This document shows positions 36,076 through 47,908 of a DNA stretch of 64,000 nt, in pieces. Source of the stretch: Capitulum mitella (taxonomy: Eukaryota > Arthropoda > Thecostraca > Pollicipedomorpha > Pollicipedidae); the NCBI GenBank assembly GCA_030062745.1, contig CP099839.1, forward strand, positions 129,001 to 193,000, read 5' to 3'. A program made the position numbers and the translations under genes. The stretch's first letter is position 1; every line of letters begins with the position of its first letter. The notes under the pieces were generated by a model, which made no database searches, was not told the origin of the DNA, and was given only the letters and a program-made list of their open reading frames with translations.

Positions 36076-37739
36076 CTAGAGACCGCCAAAGGCCATTCAC
36101 GCCCTACGAAAACTGCTATTCATAACTTATCCTGCGTGCCTGAAGAGATCGACAGTAATGCTGTTTTCTCCGTTTACCTCTGGATTCAAAACTTCCTCAA
36201 TGGTCGCTTTCACTGTCAAACGTCATTCTTCATGTCAGGATTCATGGGACTGCAGTCCATGAGACCGGCAAGGCCCTGCGATTTCGCTCAAGCTCTCGGG
36301 TCGCGCTACTTTCCTTGCTGTGTCGTTAGCCTCTACGCAGGATCCCAATTACATTACTATTGATTGCTGTCTTCGCCCGACAAAGGTCAGCTCAGTGGTG
36401 TACCCAGGGAAGGTGACGAGCTTCCTCGCCGATCGTGAAAAGTAATGGTTTATGTTCTTCGCAAGTTTCTGATGTAGGGTAGTAATTTCAATTGAAGACA
36501 TGAAACCTCAGTACACGGCACAACATGCAGAATGACAGCCTTGAATTTCCGTGAACAACAGAGATAGGAAGGTTTTTTCATGTGTACACCAATACCTACC
36601 ATTACGTCGGTGGCCACCTGTACACGACGCGAGCAAGCGGTAGCATTTCTCCCGGTAACGTCTTGTGACTTAAAAGGCCTGCTGACAAAGTTATCGCCCA
36701 CTCAGGAAACCGTTTGCTGTGACTAAAGATGGAAATTCACACTAATGATTCTGGATCATCCTGTATTCTAAAGGGGTTCAATGGATGAAAAGGCACTGTA
36801 GGACAATTTCATTTTTTTGCAAAATCGCGTGCTTAACATATACTGGGTACACTACATAAAATCACGTTAACATAAAGCTAACTTAACATATATAACAACA
36901 CAAAATCACGTCCACACATCGGTTGAACGGAAGAGATACTTACAATATTTCGAAGCACAGTAGTTAAAATGACAGTTCCCGAGGATCAACACCATGATTA
37001 CGATGGCAAAAGATTTCAGCAGCGCAAGTACACTTCCGTTACCTCCCACTCCACAAAGAGTGAGAGCAAAAGCCTAGTTAGACGTACTTCATCTTGCAGA
37101 AAAAAATGGAACTGATCGTCTGGCCCGACCACAGCGCCTCCTGCAAACTAATTACTTCGCAGCCACTTTTCCACTAGAAGGAAACTCAATTTTTTGGTCG
37201 CAGGAAGTACAATCATAAATTACGCGGCCGGGTCCTGCTCCGTGATGGCCAGCCTGGACGGAGAAATAGAAACTTTGGCCAACGAGTTGAAGGTCCTTGG
37301 ATCTTTCGTATCTTGTGGTATCTGTATCTTCCATGTGCAGCAGCAGATCGTGGCGACCCTCCAGCCCCTCACCTGCCGACACCTGTGGTGTCCAAGGGAT
37401 CTCAGGCAGCTAGATGTGAGCAGATATGGTCTCGGGTCCCTGTCATAATACAACGAGCAAATGATAGTCAGTAATAATTCTTATAACGACATGCAGCGAT
37501 GTCCCGTCATTCTAGGCCCCTATAATCATACATATGATGAATAAAATGTCGATGTACATCCATGCATATCTACGTATTTTACTACTTTCAACAAAAAACC
37601 TAAGATGGACCGGAAGTGGACGACGGTTTTCTTCAGCAGTATCGCACACTGCACGTATTGCACAAGATCACGTCCACACACGGGTGAATTAGAGCCTTAC
37701 GACAGCATTGCGAAGCACATTGGTTAGAATGACCAAATA
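36076..37739. other. core between the inverted arms, right part
   Basis: No gene firmly recognised. A minus-strand frame at 37152-37382 (GQSFYFSVQAGHHGAGPG) has coding-like composition and a cag acceptor-like site upstream, but matches no family I know. Confidence 0.3.
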
Positions 37740-38665
37740 CCGAACGGCCATTTCCGGAAAATACCGGTAAATCTAAACGTTCTAGCGTTTCTCGTTCTTT
37801 GACCTTGAATATGGCATTGAAAGTTAATAGCTTCTGGTCAGGTAAACCTGACTGCCTTTCGTTCTTGACACGCTCCATTGTATGGGGGGTTGCTATTTTT
37901 CACAAATGCAGCTAAATCTCTTGCAGTCTGCCCAAATTTCGTACAAGTATCAGTTCTAGCGTCCTCCATTCCTTGACTTTAAAAGCAACGCGCCACAGTT
38001 CAGGTGACCCAGGCGGACTTTACATCTTGACAAAATCTGCGTCTTGGAGTGGAATCTCGGACGAATACGGGAAGGTTAATTGGCACACGTCCGCGTTCCC
38101 TTCATTTGACCATTAAATTGACCCTGAACACCATTTTTTGGCCAAGCAGGTTATCGAGTTCCGTTGCAATGTATTACACATCCAGCTTACACGGCAGTTC
38201 CTTGCAACCGTGTCACACTTTTTTGTAGTTTGACCTTTGCCAGTTTTACGCAGATTTCAGCCTAGCACCTATACTGGTGGCGTATTTTTGGCGTATATTT
38301 CGCTGCTTGGTGTGGAGATTTCGGCTTTTGGAACGTTGTCCAACATTCCTAAAAACGTGCAACCTGGAACAAATTGATTTGTACGGGTATCCGGAGGCGG
38401 CAGATGGAAGTCACCGGCTTGTTCCTGGTTCTCCGAGTCTGAAACTACAAAATGTTGCAATATTGCACGGGCACAGGGACCGAGACTAAGGCCATTTTTT
38501 GTGCTCGAAGACTTTTGAAAGTTTTTTTTAGGAATCTCAGAGCCAAATGAGCCAGAAACATATACTGCATGGTCCGTTATCACGGGCGTAAAAATGAACC
38601 CGGTCTGTGACCGACCTTTGACAACCCTGCATTAGGCACCACTCTGAATATAAGGTCAAGCTGCC

Positions 38666-38840
38666 CAGGAGCGCAGCCAGCATTTCCTTGGGGTGGCAGA
38701 GAGGGGGGGGGGGGGGGTGGCGGGGCTCAGTTAGAAGTGAAATCATACCAAAACCGCATGCTGGGAAAACGTTGTGTTATGGGTTCAATCAAAAATGCGG
38801 CCCAAAGGGGAGGGAGCGACCTTCTCTGACTGCGCCGGTG
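38666..38840. mobile_element. 175-bp hAT-like MITE with target duplication
   Basis: Ends CAGGAGCGCAGCCAG and CTGACTGCGCCGGTG are inverted matches. Flanking 8-mers AAGCTGCC (38658-38665) and AGGCTGCC (38841-38848) agree at seven of eight positions. Arm A keeps the unfilled site AAATTGCC followed by AGAGACATATTG. The interior has a 15-base G run. Confidence 0.85.
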
Positions 38841-39039
38841 AGGCTGCCAGAGACATATTGCTGTGCCATCATCAGTCTCGGTCTGCTTCTCATTAAGATT
38901 AGGCAACCAAAAGTAAACAATGCATATGTCACAGGACCGCACGGTTCGGCGCTTTCGATTGCCGTTTGAATCAGCTGAATCGAGCGATTGGTTCTCGAGA
39001 TAGATGGGGATGAGGCGCTGTAGGTTAAGCCCCCCCCTC

Positions 39040-39756
39040 GTCAATGGAAAGTGGTGAAACACCCCAGCCAACGCCAGGTTATTGGCTCCGTCCAATACCC
39101 CATCATTGCGCCTGTCCCGTTACTATCCCTCTCCATAGTTACCACACCTTCTTGTTCCCCTCCCTTTTCCGTCCCTCTCTGTCCCCGTCCCGCCACCATT
39201 CTTTACTTTCCCCTTTCCTGTTCCAACGTCTTTTCCCCGTCCCGTTGCAATACCCTTCAATGTCCGTCCCCATACATTTCTGATTTCTCTCCCTATTCCA
39301 TCCCGATTCGATTCCATGTCCATGTGCAATCCCGGTTATCCTTCTCTGTCCCTGCTCTCTCCCAGGCACTCGCGTCTGTCGTTGATCGGCCCCAGTCCAC
39401 CTCGACCTGTCCCGTTTGAGTACCGCCAGATTCCTTATTTCGAGTTTCGAGATTGCTGCATATTAGTAAGTCTTTCAGTGACGTTATATTTCACGGAACC
39501 TTCGCAAACTGCCGACCCTTGTGGGTTGGAGTTGATCTGTTTCGCGGAGATGCTCCGTGCTTTGCCGTCGTGCTAATTGTGAAGGCGGTGGGTGACTGGA
39601 CCACTTCAAACGGTTATTTTGGAAAAGTTGTGGCATTAATAAAGCATAAAAGCCTGCGTTTGATCTATTTTTCAATTGCGCATGTTTTGACACGAATATG
39701 TCTCGGCAACTACGTGGGTTTTTAGAGTTATGAGAAGTGGGAAGTCTGCTCAACCA
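39040..39756 (+). repeat. ~715-bp dispersed repeat R2, copy 2
   Basis: Starts GTCAATGGAAAGTGG, has the CCCGTCCCG-type pyrimidine block, then CGAGTTTCGAGATTGCTGCA, and ends CTGCTCAACCA. Confidence 0.85.
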
Positions 39757-40997
39757 ATACCCAAGTCAGTACCACAGAAACCCCACCATCTTCGAGCATC
39801 GGTGGTAACTGCCACGGCATGCAGATCGCGATTACGACATATCTCGCAATAAGAACACGACTTGAGTTAATTTTACTTTTAAGCACTCCCAGCATTGTTA
39901 GGAGACATAGGGATTTAAAAGAAGAGGATATCCCGCTAGCATTCACAGTGATACATACCGCAAGGGTCTTCACAAGAAGAAGAATTTCGTACCAGCAATG
40001 CGCATGCGTGTCATTTCGAAATGTCACTCTCAATCAGTTATTTCTGCTAGCGTAGTCTCGTTCACAAAGTATGGCATGTTTCTGGTATCCGTACGCGTAA
40101 GTGTAAAAGTTGATTTAAGAAATGCTAACATATGTTTATAAAGGTCACGATTTCCACGCTTTCGGCGCATTCCCAGTCGACTGGCGATGACTTTATAGAA
40201 ATTAAAGTAAGGGTTTCCAGACATGGTTGCGTCAACAAACCGTACTTTCGGGCTTTCGCGCATATCTGTATCAAGACATATCTATAAAACTCAAACCCCC
40301 CACGTTTTCGGACACTGGCTGTCGATTAACCATAGTTTCATTGGCATTCATTTTGCAGGTTTTAAGTATGGTTTCGTCAGCCGAGTTGGGTTTCGTAATT
40401 GGTGAATGACTGCAAGCGAAAGTCCCCAATTTCACGTTAGTGGGCTTTTCTCTCGTGATATGGAATCTTTTGGGACGAAACTTGGAACCCCACCATTTTG
40501 AGACATTTTCAGTCGATTGGCGATGGTTTTTCAGAAATTGGTTGGGCGGTTTATGAGCATGGGCTCGTCAGCAAACCGGTTTTGGGTTTTCATGGATATC
40601 TGTGTCAAAAATGCATGTAGAGCTGTGAAACTTAAAACCCCGAGGTTTTCTGTCACTGGCTGTCAATTGAAGTAGGTTAAATTTTGTTGTACCACGTCGT
40701 TTCAGAGTATGGGATGGTAGCAACACCTGATTGATCATTGATGAATGCACTGGTCAGTTACAACTTTATTTTGAAGCCGTTACTAAACGAAAAAGCTTGA
40801 AACTCAAAACCCAAGGGTTAAAACTGCAAAGCTATCGATCTGTATCTTGAGCATTTCGTAAGACGCCCTTAGCTTAGAGAATGGGCTCGTCAGCAGTTCT
40901 CGTCAGCAAAGTGTACTCTCCCCGCTATGAAGACCAATAATTCAATGCGCGTGCGAAAACGTAATTGACGTTTTCGTGAATTTAGTGAATTAGACGT

Positions 40998-41043
40998 TTA
41001 ATGTGAAGTCAATTACGTAATAACGCAATTGACTTCACATTAA
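40998..41043. repeat. 17-bp perfect inverted repeat
   Basis: TTAATGTGAAGTCAATT and its exact complement, 12 bp apart. The right arm overlaps the start of the fold-back element. Confidence 0.9.
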
Positions 41044-41434
41044 GAGGAAAGAACAGTCAGATGTAATACAGGTAAAGTGTCACACATGATTTCCGTTGTT
41101 TATTGAGGATCGGGTTGCGATCACGCATGCACAGGTCCTCGAGAACGGCTTAGCGAGGACGATTACCACATTACAAGACTGAATGACGGTGATGTTCTCG
41201 GTGATGGCAAAAAAAAAACCCACGGACACTTAACACAGAAACGCAAACAAGATACCAACAGACAGTTTACCTCCGTTAACATCACCGCCATTCAATCTTG
41301 TAATGATCGCCGTTGCTTAGCTGTTCTGGATACCCTGTACGTACGCGATTGTAACCCGAGCCTCCACAAACAACGGAAATCACGTGTGACACATTCCCTG
41401 TATTAGGCCTGACTGTCCTTTCCTCTCAGTGTGA
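41034..41434. mobile_element. 400-bp fold-back element
   Basis: Arms 41034-41196 and 41278-41434 are imperfect inverted repeats: AGAGGAAAGAACAGTC with its mirror, and ACACATGATTTCCGTTGTTT with AACAACGGAAATCACGTGTG. The spacer is ~80 bp. Non-coding. Confidence 0.75.
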
Positions 41435-41707
41435 GATCAGTTGTGCTTTTTGCATGCGCATTGAACTGCTGCTGCTGAAAGCGTCTTTTGCGTTTCGCTG
41501 CGCACTCTGTATATTTGCCTGACGATCGAGAAAAAGTCCAAATATTGTAATTTTCATGGGATGTTTTTGAGCCTCATATTCGCCATATGCATCACGCTTA
41601 TGGTCGTCCAATTTATATCCTACCTCCCGAAACCCAAAGTCTAATCAGACATATGAAGGAAAACGAAACGAAACCGGTAAGAGCACATGATGCAATGATC
41701 TTCAGTG

Positions 41708-41711
<4 letters not shown>

Positions 41712-41757
<46 letters not shown>
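41712..41757. repeat. (TA)n microsatellite
   Basis: TA run at the outer end of the Penelope-like left arm. Confidence 0.9.
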
Positions 41758-41761
<4 letters not shown>

Positions 41762-41823
41762 CCGTGGTTATGTTGTTTGGGTGCGTTCAAGTTTTCAGAT
41801 TACATTCTTATACATATATACAT

Positions 41824-41831
<8 letters not shown>

Positions 41832-41893
<62 letters not shown>
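41832..41893. repeat. (TA)n microsatellite
   Basis: Second TA run, inside the 3' arm of the left Penelope-like copy. Confidence 0.9.
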
Positions 41894-41901
<8 letters not shown>

Positions 41902-42216
41902 CATTCTTTGTTCTATTGGTGTGCTCGCTTAGAACGGTGCCTTGGTTCATTATCATTAGGAAACGTACAACTGCGTCACTCATTTTTTATCTTTATTCAC
42001 ATTAATATGAACGTTTCGTCTTATCTTAAGACATTTTCAACAAATAAGTAATCGTGTCCAAGTCTTTCTAGCATTATTCAGCTTCGCTCTCGCGCTATAT
42101 ATACAATACGTTTTCCATTATTTGGACGCTTTTCTGTGCACCATGTCCCGTAACTGCAGATGCATGTACATGTGCAATATACACATTCGGCACATGTCAC
42201 TCGTGGCTTCCGGTTA

Positions 42217-42530
42217 TCACCGCCTGTTAACGCCATGGTCCAACAGCGGATTATCATACAGGGACAGCGTTCCGCGTGCGTTCATTTGCCTGTTGATAAC
42301 GGGGTCATACTCCTTGATGTAAATTGCTTCTAGAGCGTTGAGGAGTCGCTTGTTTAGTGTTTTGGACAGAATCTTTGTGTTGTCTACTAGTGTTTTCCTA
42401 GCAAGTGGTGTGTCGCGGTGCTTCTCAGCGTGTGAGTAGGCCGCCGTTCTGTAGGAGCAAAGCGAGTCGTCTGCTGAGTGTTGTGGTTGTGTGGCCAATG
42501 TACGGACTTTGTGAGGGCAATGTACGGGAG
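42217..42530 (-). pseudogene. GIY-YIG endonuclease domain fragment
   Basis: Minus-strand text reads YIGHTTTTLSRRL in one frame and, after a frameshift, YSHAEKHRDTPLARKT then EAIYIKEYDPVINRQMN. This is the YIG strand, the central His and the catalytic Glu/Asn region of a GIY-YIG nuclease, followed by LYDNPLLDHG as in C-termini of Penelope-like reverse transcriptases. The polymerase part is missing, so the copy is 5'-truncated and inactive. Confidence 0.72.
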
Positions 42531-45500
42531 TATGACTCCTGTTATTCACAGGCCAATCAACGCACGCGGAACGGTATCCCCGTGTGGTGGTCCGCCGCTG
42601 GGCCATGGCACAAACAGGCGGTGATAACTGGAACCCATGATTGACGTGTGTAGAAAGTATACATACATTCGTCCACATTTACAGAATACGGTACACAGAA
42701 AAGTGTCCAAATAGTGGGAAACTTGCCGGCTTGCAGCTTACTTCGTTAGACAAGGCTCATGAACGATGAACTGCCCGGTTTCCAAGAGTTTAGGTCTCAA
42801 AGAAATCCGACTTTTGGTACCTTTGGTTGGTTTTTGTCTTTGGACCGGGGATGACCATAAACGACGGCAACGAGCTTCTTGCTGGACGTTCCTGTGGATG
42901 ACAGACCGCGTTTCTAAATACCCTTGATTTTATTCTGCAATTCGCTTTGGGTCTGATTTCGTGATGGTCTCTACGTCCGACACAAAAGGTGAAAAACATG
43001 GAGGATAGCCATCTTCCTCCTTGCCTATGACCGTTTTTCTTCAATGCACACAACGCTATGCGATGCGCTGTCCAATTTCTTTTCAGAGGATACTCATTTT
43101 GAGCCACTGTCTCTGGGAGGCCGAGACAGCCTTCTGAAACCGAGACTTCCTTGACGACGAAGCGTGCTGAGTTTTTAATTACGCGGATCCCAGGGTTTGA
43201 GGAGCGCATGCGCTATTCATTTTATTTGGCTGTAACATGAGCCTGTGGCTGCTGTCGGCATGATTTTTTTTCGCGATAAATCCGCGTTAAGATATATAGG
43301 ACTTTACTAAATGATCATTACAAAATGCTTCAACAAAATACGACGATTTTCCGGTTGATATGTGACACAAAAGAGCGGGCTATACGCTGACGTGATTTTT
43401 ATTGCAAAAAGTAAAAAGCTTCGATGCGACATTGAAGTGGAATCAACAAGGAATTCGAGAATGACTGCATCGTCTGTTTCCAGGTGGCGTGGCAACCGAA
43501 CTGTGGGTCGAAACCATTGGGCTTCCGGTACGAGCGAAAGACGGTACACGCAGCTACACCGTGATACTTTTTCCGAGTCGCTGCGATCTCTGCATCGCCA
43601 GCGTCACACCCAATCCTGGAAAACGCCCAGAAACAGCTTTTCACACTGCTGCCACTTGCGCGTGGCGCGTGCCGCACGCACGGAAGCGTGCTGTGTGCCA
43701 AGCGATTGCCTTTTCAATGCTCGTTTCAGTTTGGGGCGTCTCGAGCCAATTCGACCCGTGGCTGCCGAGAAAACTCGCCGGAACCGAAACAATATTTGGC
43801 GCTGTTTGCGTTTCCCGTTTTACGTGTCATCCCTATGGGCTAAAAAGCGCCCTTGAAGCGCGTGGCACGCGCCAACGGCGGGTCGCAACGGAACGAAAAT
43901 TGGTAGATTTTCTGGCGGTACGCGAGACCTTTCGAACGGTGCGCGTCACGTGCCGATTCGCCAGTCCACTTGGTCTCTGGACCGGAGCAAGGATTTGGCG
44001 ACAGACAGACAAACAGGAAGACAGAAAGACAGAAAGACAGACACACGTGACTCAAATAGTATATAGACTAGGGTTCGCCGCTTACTTCGTTAAGCAAGGT
44101 TCAAGAGCGCTGAACTGCCTGGTTTCCAAAAGTTTAGGTGTCAAAGCCGTCTGACCTTTGGGATCTTTGGTTGGTTTTTGGCTTTGGAGCCCCGTCTCTA
44201 AATGCCCTTGATTTTATTTTGCATTTCGCTTTCATGATCTGATCGTGGTGACGGTCTTTACGTCCGACACAGACGTGAAAAACATGGAAAATAGCCGCTT
44301 TCCCTCTTGCCTATGAGCATTCTTATTAAACGCACACAGGACTTTATGCCATGCGCTGTCCATTTTCTTTTGAGAAGATGCTTATTTCAAGTCACCGTCT
44401 CTGGGAGGCCAAACCAGCCGTCTGAAACCGAAACTACCTTGGCAACGAAACGTGCCGAGTTTTTAATTTCGCGAATCCCAGGATTTGAGGAGCGCGTGCG
44501 GTATTCATTTCATTTGACTGTAACTTGAGTCAGTGCATGTAGCCGGCATGAATTCTTTTTCGCAATAAATCCCGCTAGGATATGCAGGACTTTACCAAAT
44601 GATCTCTTAAAGACATATTACAACAAAATGCGATGATTTTTCTGGTTGATATGGGGCACAAAAGAATGGGCTACACCCTGACGTGATTTTCATTGCAAAA
44701 AGCCAAAATCTTCTACGCGATATTAAAGTGGAATCGATATGAGGTTCAAAAATGAGTGAATCGTCTGCTTCCAGACGGCGTGGCACCCAAACCTTGGGTC
44801 GAAGCCCTTGGGCTCCCGGTACGAACGAAAGACGGTACACGGAGCTACACCGTAGTGCTCTTTTGGAGTCGCTGCGATCTCTGGGTCGCCAGCACCACGT
44901 CATGTTCTGAAAAACGCCAGAAACAGCCTTTCACATTGCCGTCCATTGCGCGTGGCACGTGCCGCGCGCATTGGAACGTGCTTTGTGCCACGCGAATGCC
45001 CATTCAATTGTCTTTCCAAATAGATGCGTTTCAAGCTGGTCCGACCCATGGTTGCCAAGAAAACTCGTCGGAACCGGCACGATATTTTACGCTGTTTACG
45101 TTCCACGTTTTACGTGTTATCGTTATGGGCTAAAAATCGATCCTGAAGCACGCGGCACGTGCGAACAACAGGTCGCAGCGCGACGAAAATGGGCGGATTT
45201 TCTGGCGGCGCGCGAGGCCTTTCGAACGGTGCGCGTCACGTGTCGATCCGACTATCCGTTTGGGCCCGAAGGGACCTGGACCAAACCAAGGATTTGACGA
45301 CAGACAGACAGAAAGACAGACACATAATGTATACTTAATGTATAGACTCGGGCTCGCCGCTTACTTCGTTAAGCAAGGCTGATGAACATCAAATTGTCCG
45401 GTTTTCAATAATATCAGTTTTGAAAGCAGGCTGACATTTGGGATCGTTGGTTGATTTTTGGGCTTTGGGGCACGGATTGTCATAAATGACATAAATGCTT

Positions 45501-46987
45501 CTTGCCGGACGTCCCTGGGCATGATAGATCCCGTTTCTAAAGCTCTTCATTTTTTTATTTTGCATTTCGCTTTCATGATCTGATTGTGGTGACGGTCTCT
45601 ACGTCCGACAGAAAAGGTGGAAAACACGGAAAATAGCTATTTTCCTCCTTGCATATGAGCATTCTTTTTAAACGTACACAGGACGTTGTGCGATGACCGA
45701 TCCAGTTTCTTTTGAGGGATACCCATTTCGAGACACTGTCTCTCCGAGGTAATGACAGTCTTCAGAAACCGACGCAATTCTGCCAACGAAATGTGCCGAG
45801 TTTTTAACTTGGCGGATCCCAGAGTTCGAGGAGCGTGTGCGCTATTCATTTTATTTGGCTGTCACATGAGTCTGTAACTGTAGCCGGCATGAATTCTTTT
45901 TCGCGACAGATCCGCGTTAGGATATGCAGGACTTTACTAAATGATCTGTTACAGACATACTACAACAAAACACGATGATTTTTAAGTTGATAAGGAGTGC
46001 AAAAGAACGGGCTACACCCTGATGTAATTTTCATTCCAAAAAGTCAAAAATTTCTATGCGATATTGAAGTGGAATCGACATGGAGTTCGAGAATGAATGC
46101 ATCGTCTGCTTCCAGACGGCGTGGCACCCGAACCTTGGGTCGAAGCCTTTGGGCTGCCGGTAGGAACGAAAGACGGTACACGGAGCTACACCGTGATGCT
46201 TTTCCGGAGTTGCTGCGATCTCTGGGTCGCCAGCACCACACCCAATTCGAGAAAACGCCTAGAAACGGCATTTTCATATTGCCGTCGCTTGCGCATCATT
46301 AGCGGATTATTGGCACGTGCCGCGCGCATCGAAACGTGTTCTGTGCCTCGCGACTGCCCGTTCAATTGCCAATTGCCAGGTTGATGCGTTTCGAGCCGAT
46401 CCGACTCGTGGTTGCCGAGAAATTCCCTGGAACCGAAACAATGTTTCACACTGTTTGCGTTCCCTTTTTTACGTGTTATCCCTGTGGGCTAAAATCACCC
46501 TTGAAGCGCGCGGCACGCGCCAACAATGCGTCACAGCGTCATGAAAATTAGTGGATTCTCTAGAGGCGCACGAGACCATTTGAACGGTGCGCGGCGCGTG
46601 CCGATCCGCCGATACGTTTGGAGCAAAGATTTCGCGACAGACAGACACGTTTCTCAAATAGCACGTAGATATATTGTATATATAGTGCGAGAGCTAAGCT
46701 GAATAATGTAAGAAAGACTTGGGCACAGTTACTTATGTCTTGAATATGTCTTAGCATTATACGCAACGTCGATGTTTAAATGAATAAAGATATAGAATGA
46801 GTGACATAATGGCACGTTTCTTAATTATAATGATCCTAGGCATCGTCCTAAACGAGCACACAAATGAAGCAAAGAATGTATTCCAAAAACTTGAACGCAC
46901 CCAAAAAAGAAAACCAACGCCGAATCCGCTGTCGTTTTTAATGAAACTTGCATATCCAACCACCTGCTGCATAAGTTCTTTAATAAA

Positions 46988-46990
<3 letters not shown>
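42531..46990 (+). mobile_element. Penelope-like 3' end, right copy, split by an array
   Basis: The plus strand at 42531-42721 repeats the last ~30 codons and early 3' sequence of the left copy (VREYDS, GIPVWW, ITGTHD in one frame). After the tandem array the mirror match resumes at 46671 with TATATAGTGCGAGAGC and continues to ~46990. Confidence 0.65.
42737..46670 (+). repeat. three tandem 1.3-kb units
   Basis: CTTACTTCGTTA marks unit starts at 42737, 44081 and 45360 (spacing 1344 and 1279). Shared blocks include TCTACGTCCGACA, GGAGCGCATGCGCTATTCAT, GACGGTACACG and a GACAGACAGACA tail. Several frames are similar across units (for example DGTRSYTV), but each is broken, and no domain was recognised. 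Confidence 0.9.

Positions 46991-47031
<41 letters not shown>
46990..47031. repeat. (TA)n microsatellite
   Basis: TA run at the outer end of the right Penelope-like arm, mirroring the left side. Confidence 0.9.
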
Positions 47032-47032
<1 letters not shown>

Positions 47033-47084
47033 TATAGAGTATATACAATGTCCGAAGCAATGCTGTTCAGGAACCAGGCCCACT

Positions 47085-47517
47085 ATCTCCCCAGACCGGT
47101 GTGACAGAATGTTCTTTTATGACCTTTGAGCATTACCGGTGAACCCGGACGTACATACCTTCACGAAAAGTCAGTGACATCAAAGCAAACCTTGCACGGC
47201 TGGTGGACTTGTCAGTTGGCTTAAATAACGGCAGTTAAATTTCATTATTATTATTTTTTTATCAGAGACATCTCTAAACAGGTACTTACTGAGGGATAAG
47301 CTCCTCAGTCGTTTTTTTTTGCAAGTTAAATATGCGTGAACAAAAACTTGCCAGTCTGCGGTGACTGAAAACATAACGAAACAAGTTGGATCTGTCGTCT
47401 GCTGATCCGAAGCCGGGTGCCCGTCCCCATCCATCGTCGAGTCGTGTGCCTCAAACTGTGACGCGGACAACGATTGTGGAGATGACAACCAAAAACGCTG
47501 CAGAAATCTGGGCGGCA
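47085..47517 (+). repeat. dispersed repeat R5, copy 1
   Basis: Shares with 55563-55984: CGGTGTGACA-AATGTTCTTT, GGTGAACCCGG, ACATACCTTCACGAAAA, ACTGAGGGATAAGCTCC, GTCTGCGGTGAC and ACAAGTTGGATCTGTCGT. Non-coding, type unknown. Confidence 0.8.
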
Positions 47518-47908
47518 ACAGCCGCTGTATTGATCATGGAGGTGAGTGTTTCAAATCCGCGCATCAGCGTTGATCTCGGCACAGTAACGGCGGATGGCGG
47601 TCAGAACAGCGGGGGCAAACGGCATTTTCGAGTCCTATTTTCCCACGCATCGCTTCTGCAAATCTTCCTAAACCAGGGGTAGCAGTTGTTTCCACTGCCC
47701 CTTACCCCCTCCCCCAGTCGGTGGCACCGCCATTATCTCGGTGACGCTAAATGATTGCCAAGCATAACGGACACATGCCTTGAAGAGCTAGACTGTTGAC
47801 GTTGACCTGTTGATGTCCATGTCGTGGCAGCCTTTCATGCGATCGTTCTCCCTTTCTAACGACGGTGACCCTGTGTTTTCACGGAAGCTTGGCCAGTGTC
47901 GTCTACAG
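47518..47908 (+). other. sequence upstream of the WAP-like exon
   Basis: No gene recognised to 47800. The last 90 bases contain CTAAC near 47857 and pyrimidine-rich stretches, which fit a branch point and 3' splice site. Confidence 0.35.

Larger units (their letters stand above)
37740..40925. repeat. inverted repeat arm B
   Basis: Mirror of arm A (29170-32500). Differences are a MITE at 38666-38840, one tandem unit instead of two, and unrelated sequence at ~39760-40010 where arm A has only ~70 bp. Confidence 0.8.
41760..42530 (-). mobile_element. Penelope-like element 3' end, left copy
   Basis: Holds the C-terminal GIY-YIG region on the minus strand and ~450 bp of 3' sequence running to the TA tract. 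Its 3' sequence is mirrored by the right copy in two pieces, 42531-42721 and 46671-46990. Confidence 0.7.

Noticed and set aside
37152-37382. Minus-strand frame with GQSFYFSVQAGHHGAGPG
   Set aside because: Coding-like, but no family match, no partner exons and only one splice-like border.
41587-42051. Ile-Tyr repeat proteins at (TA)n tracts
   Set aside because: Translation of simple TA repeats on both strands.
43489-44154. 221-residue frame in the first 1.3-kb unit
   Set aside because: Not intact in units 2 and 3, and other frames are equally similar, so there is no evidence for a protein.
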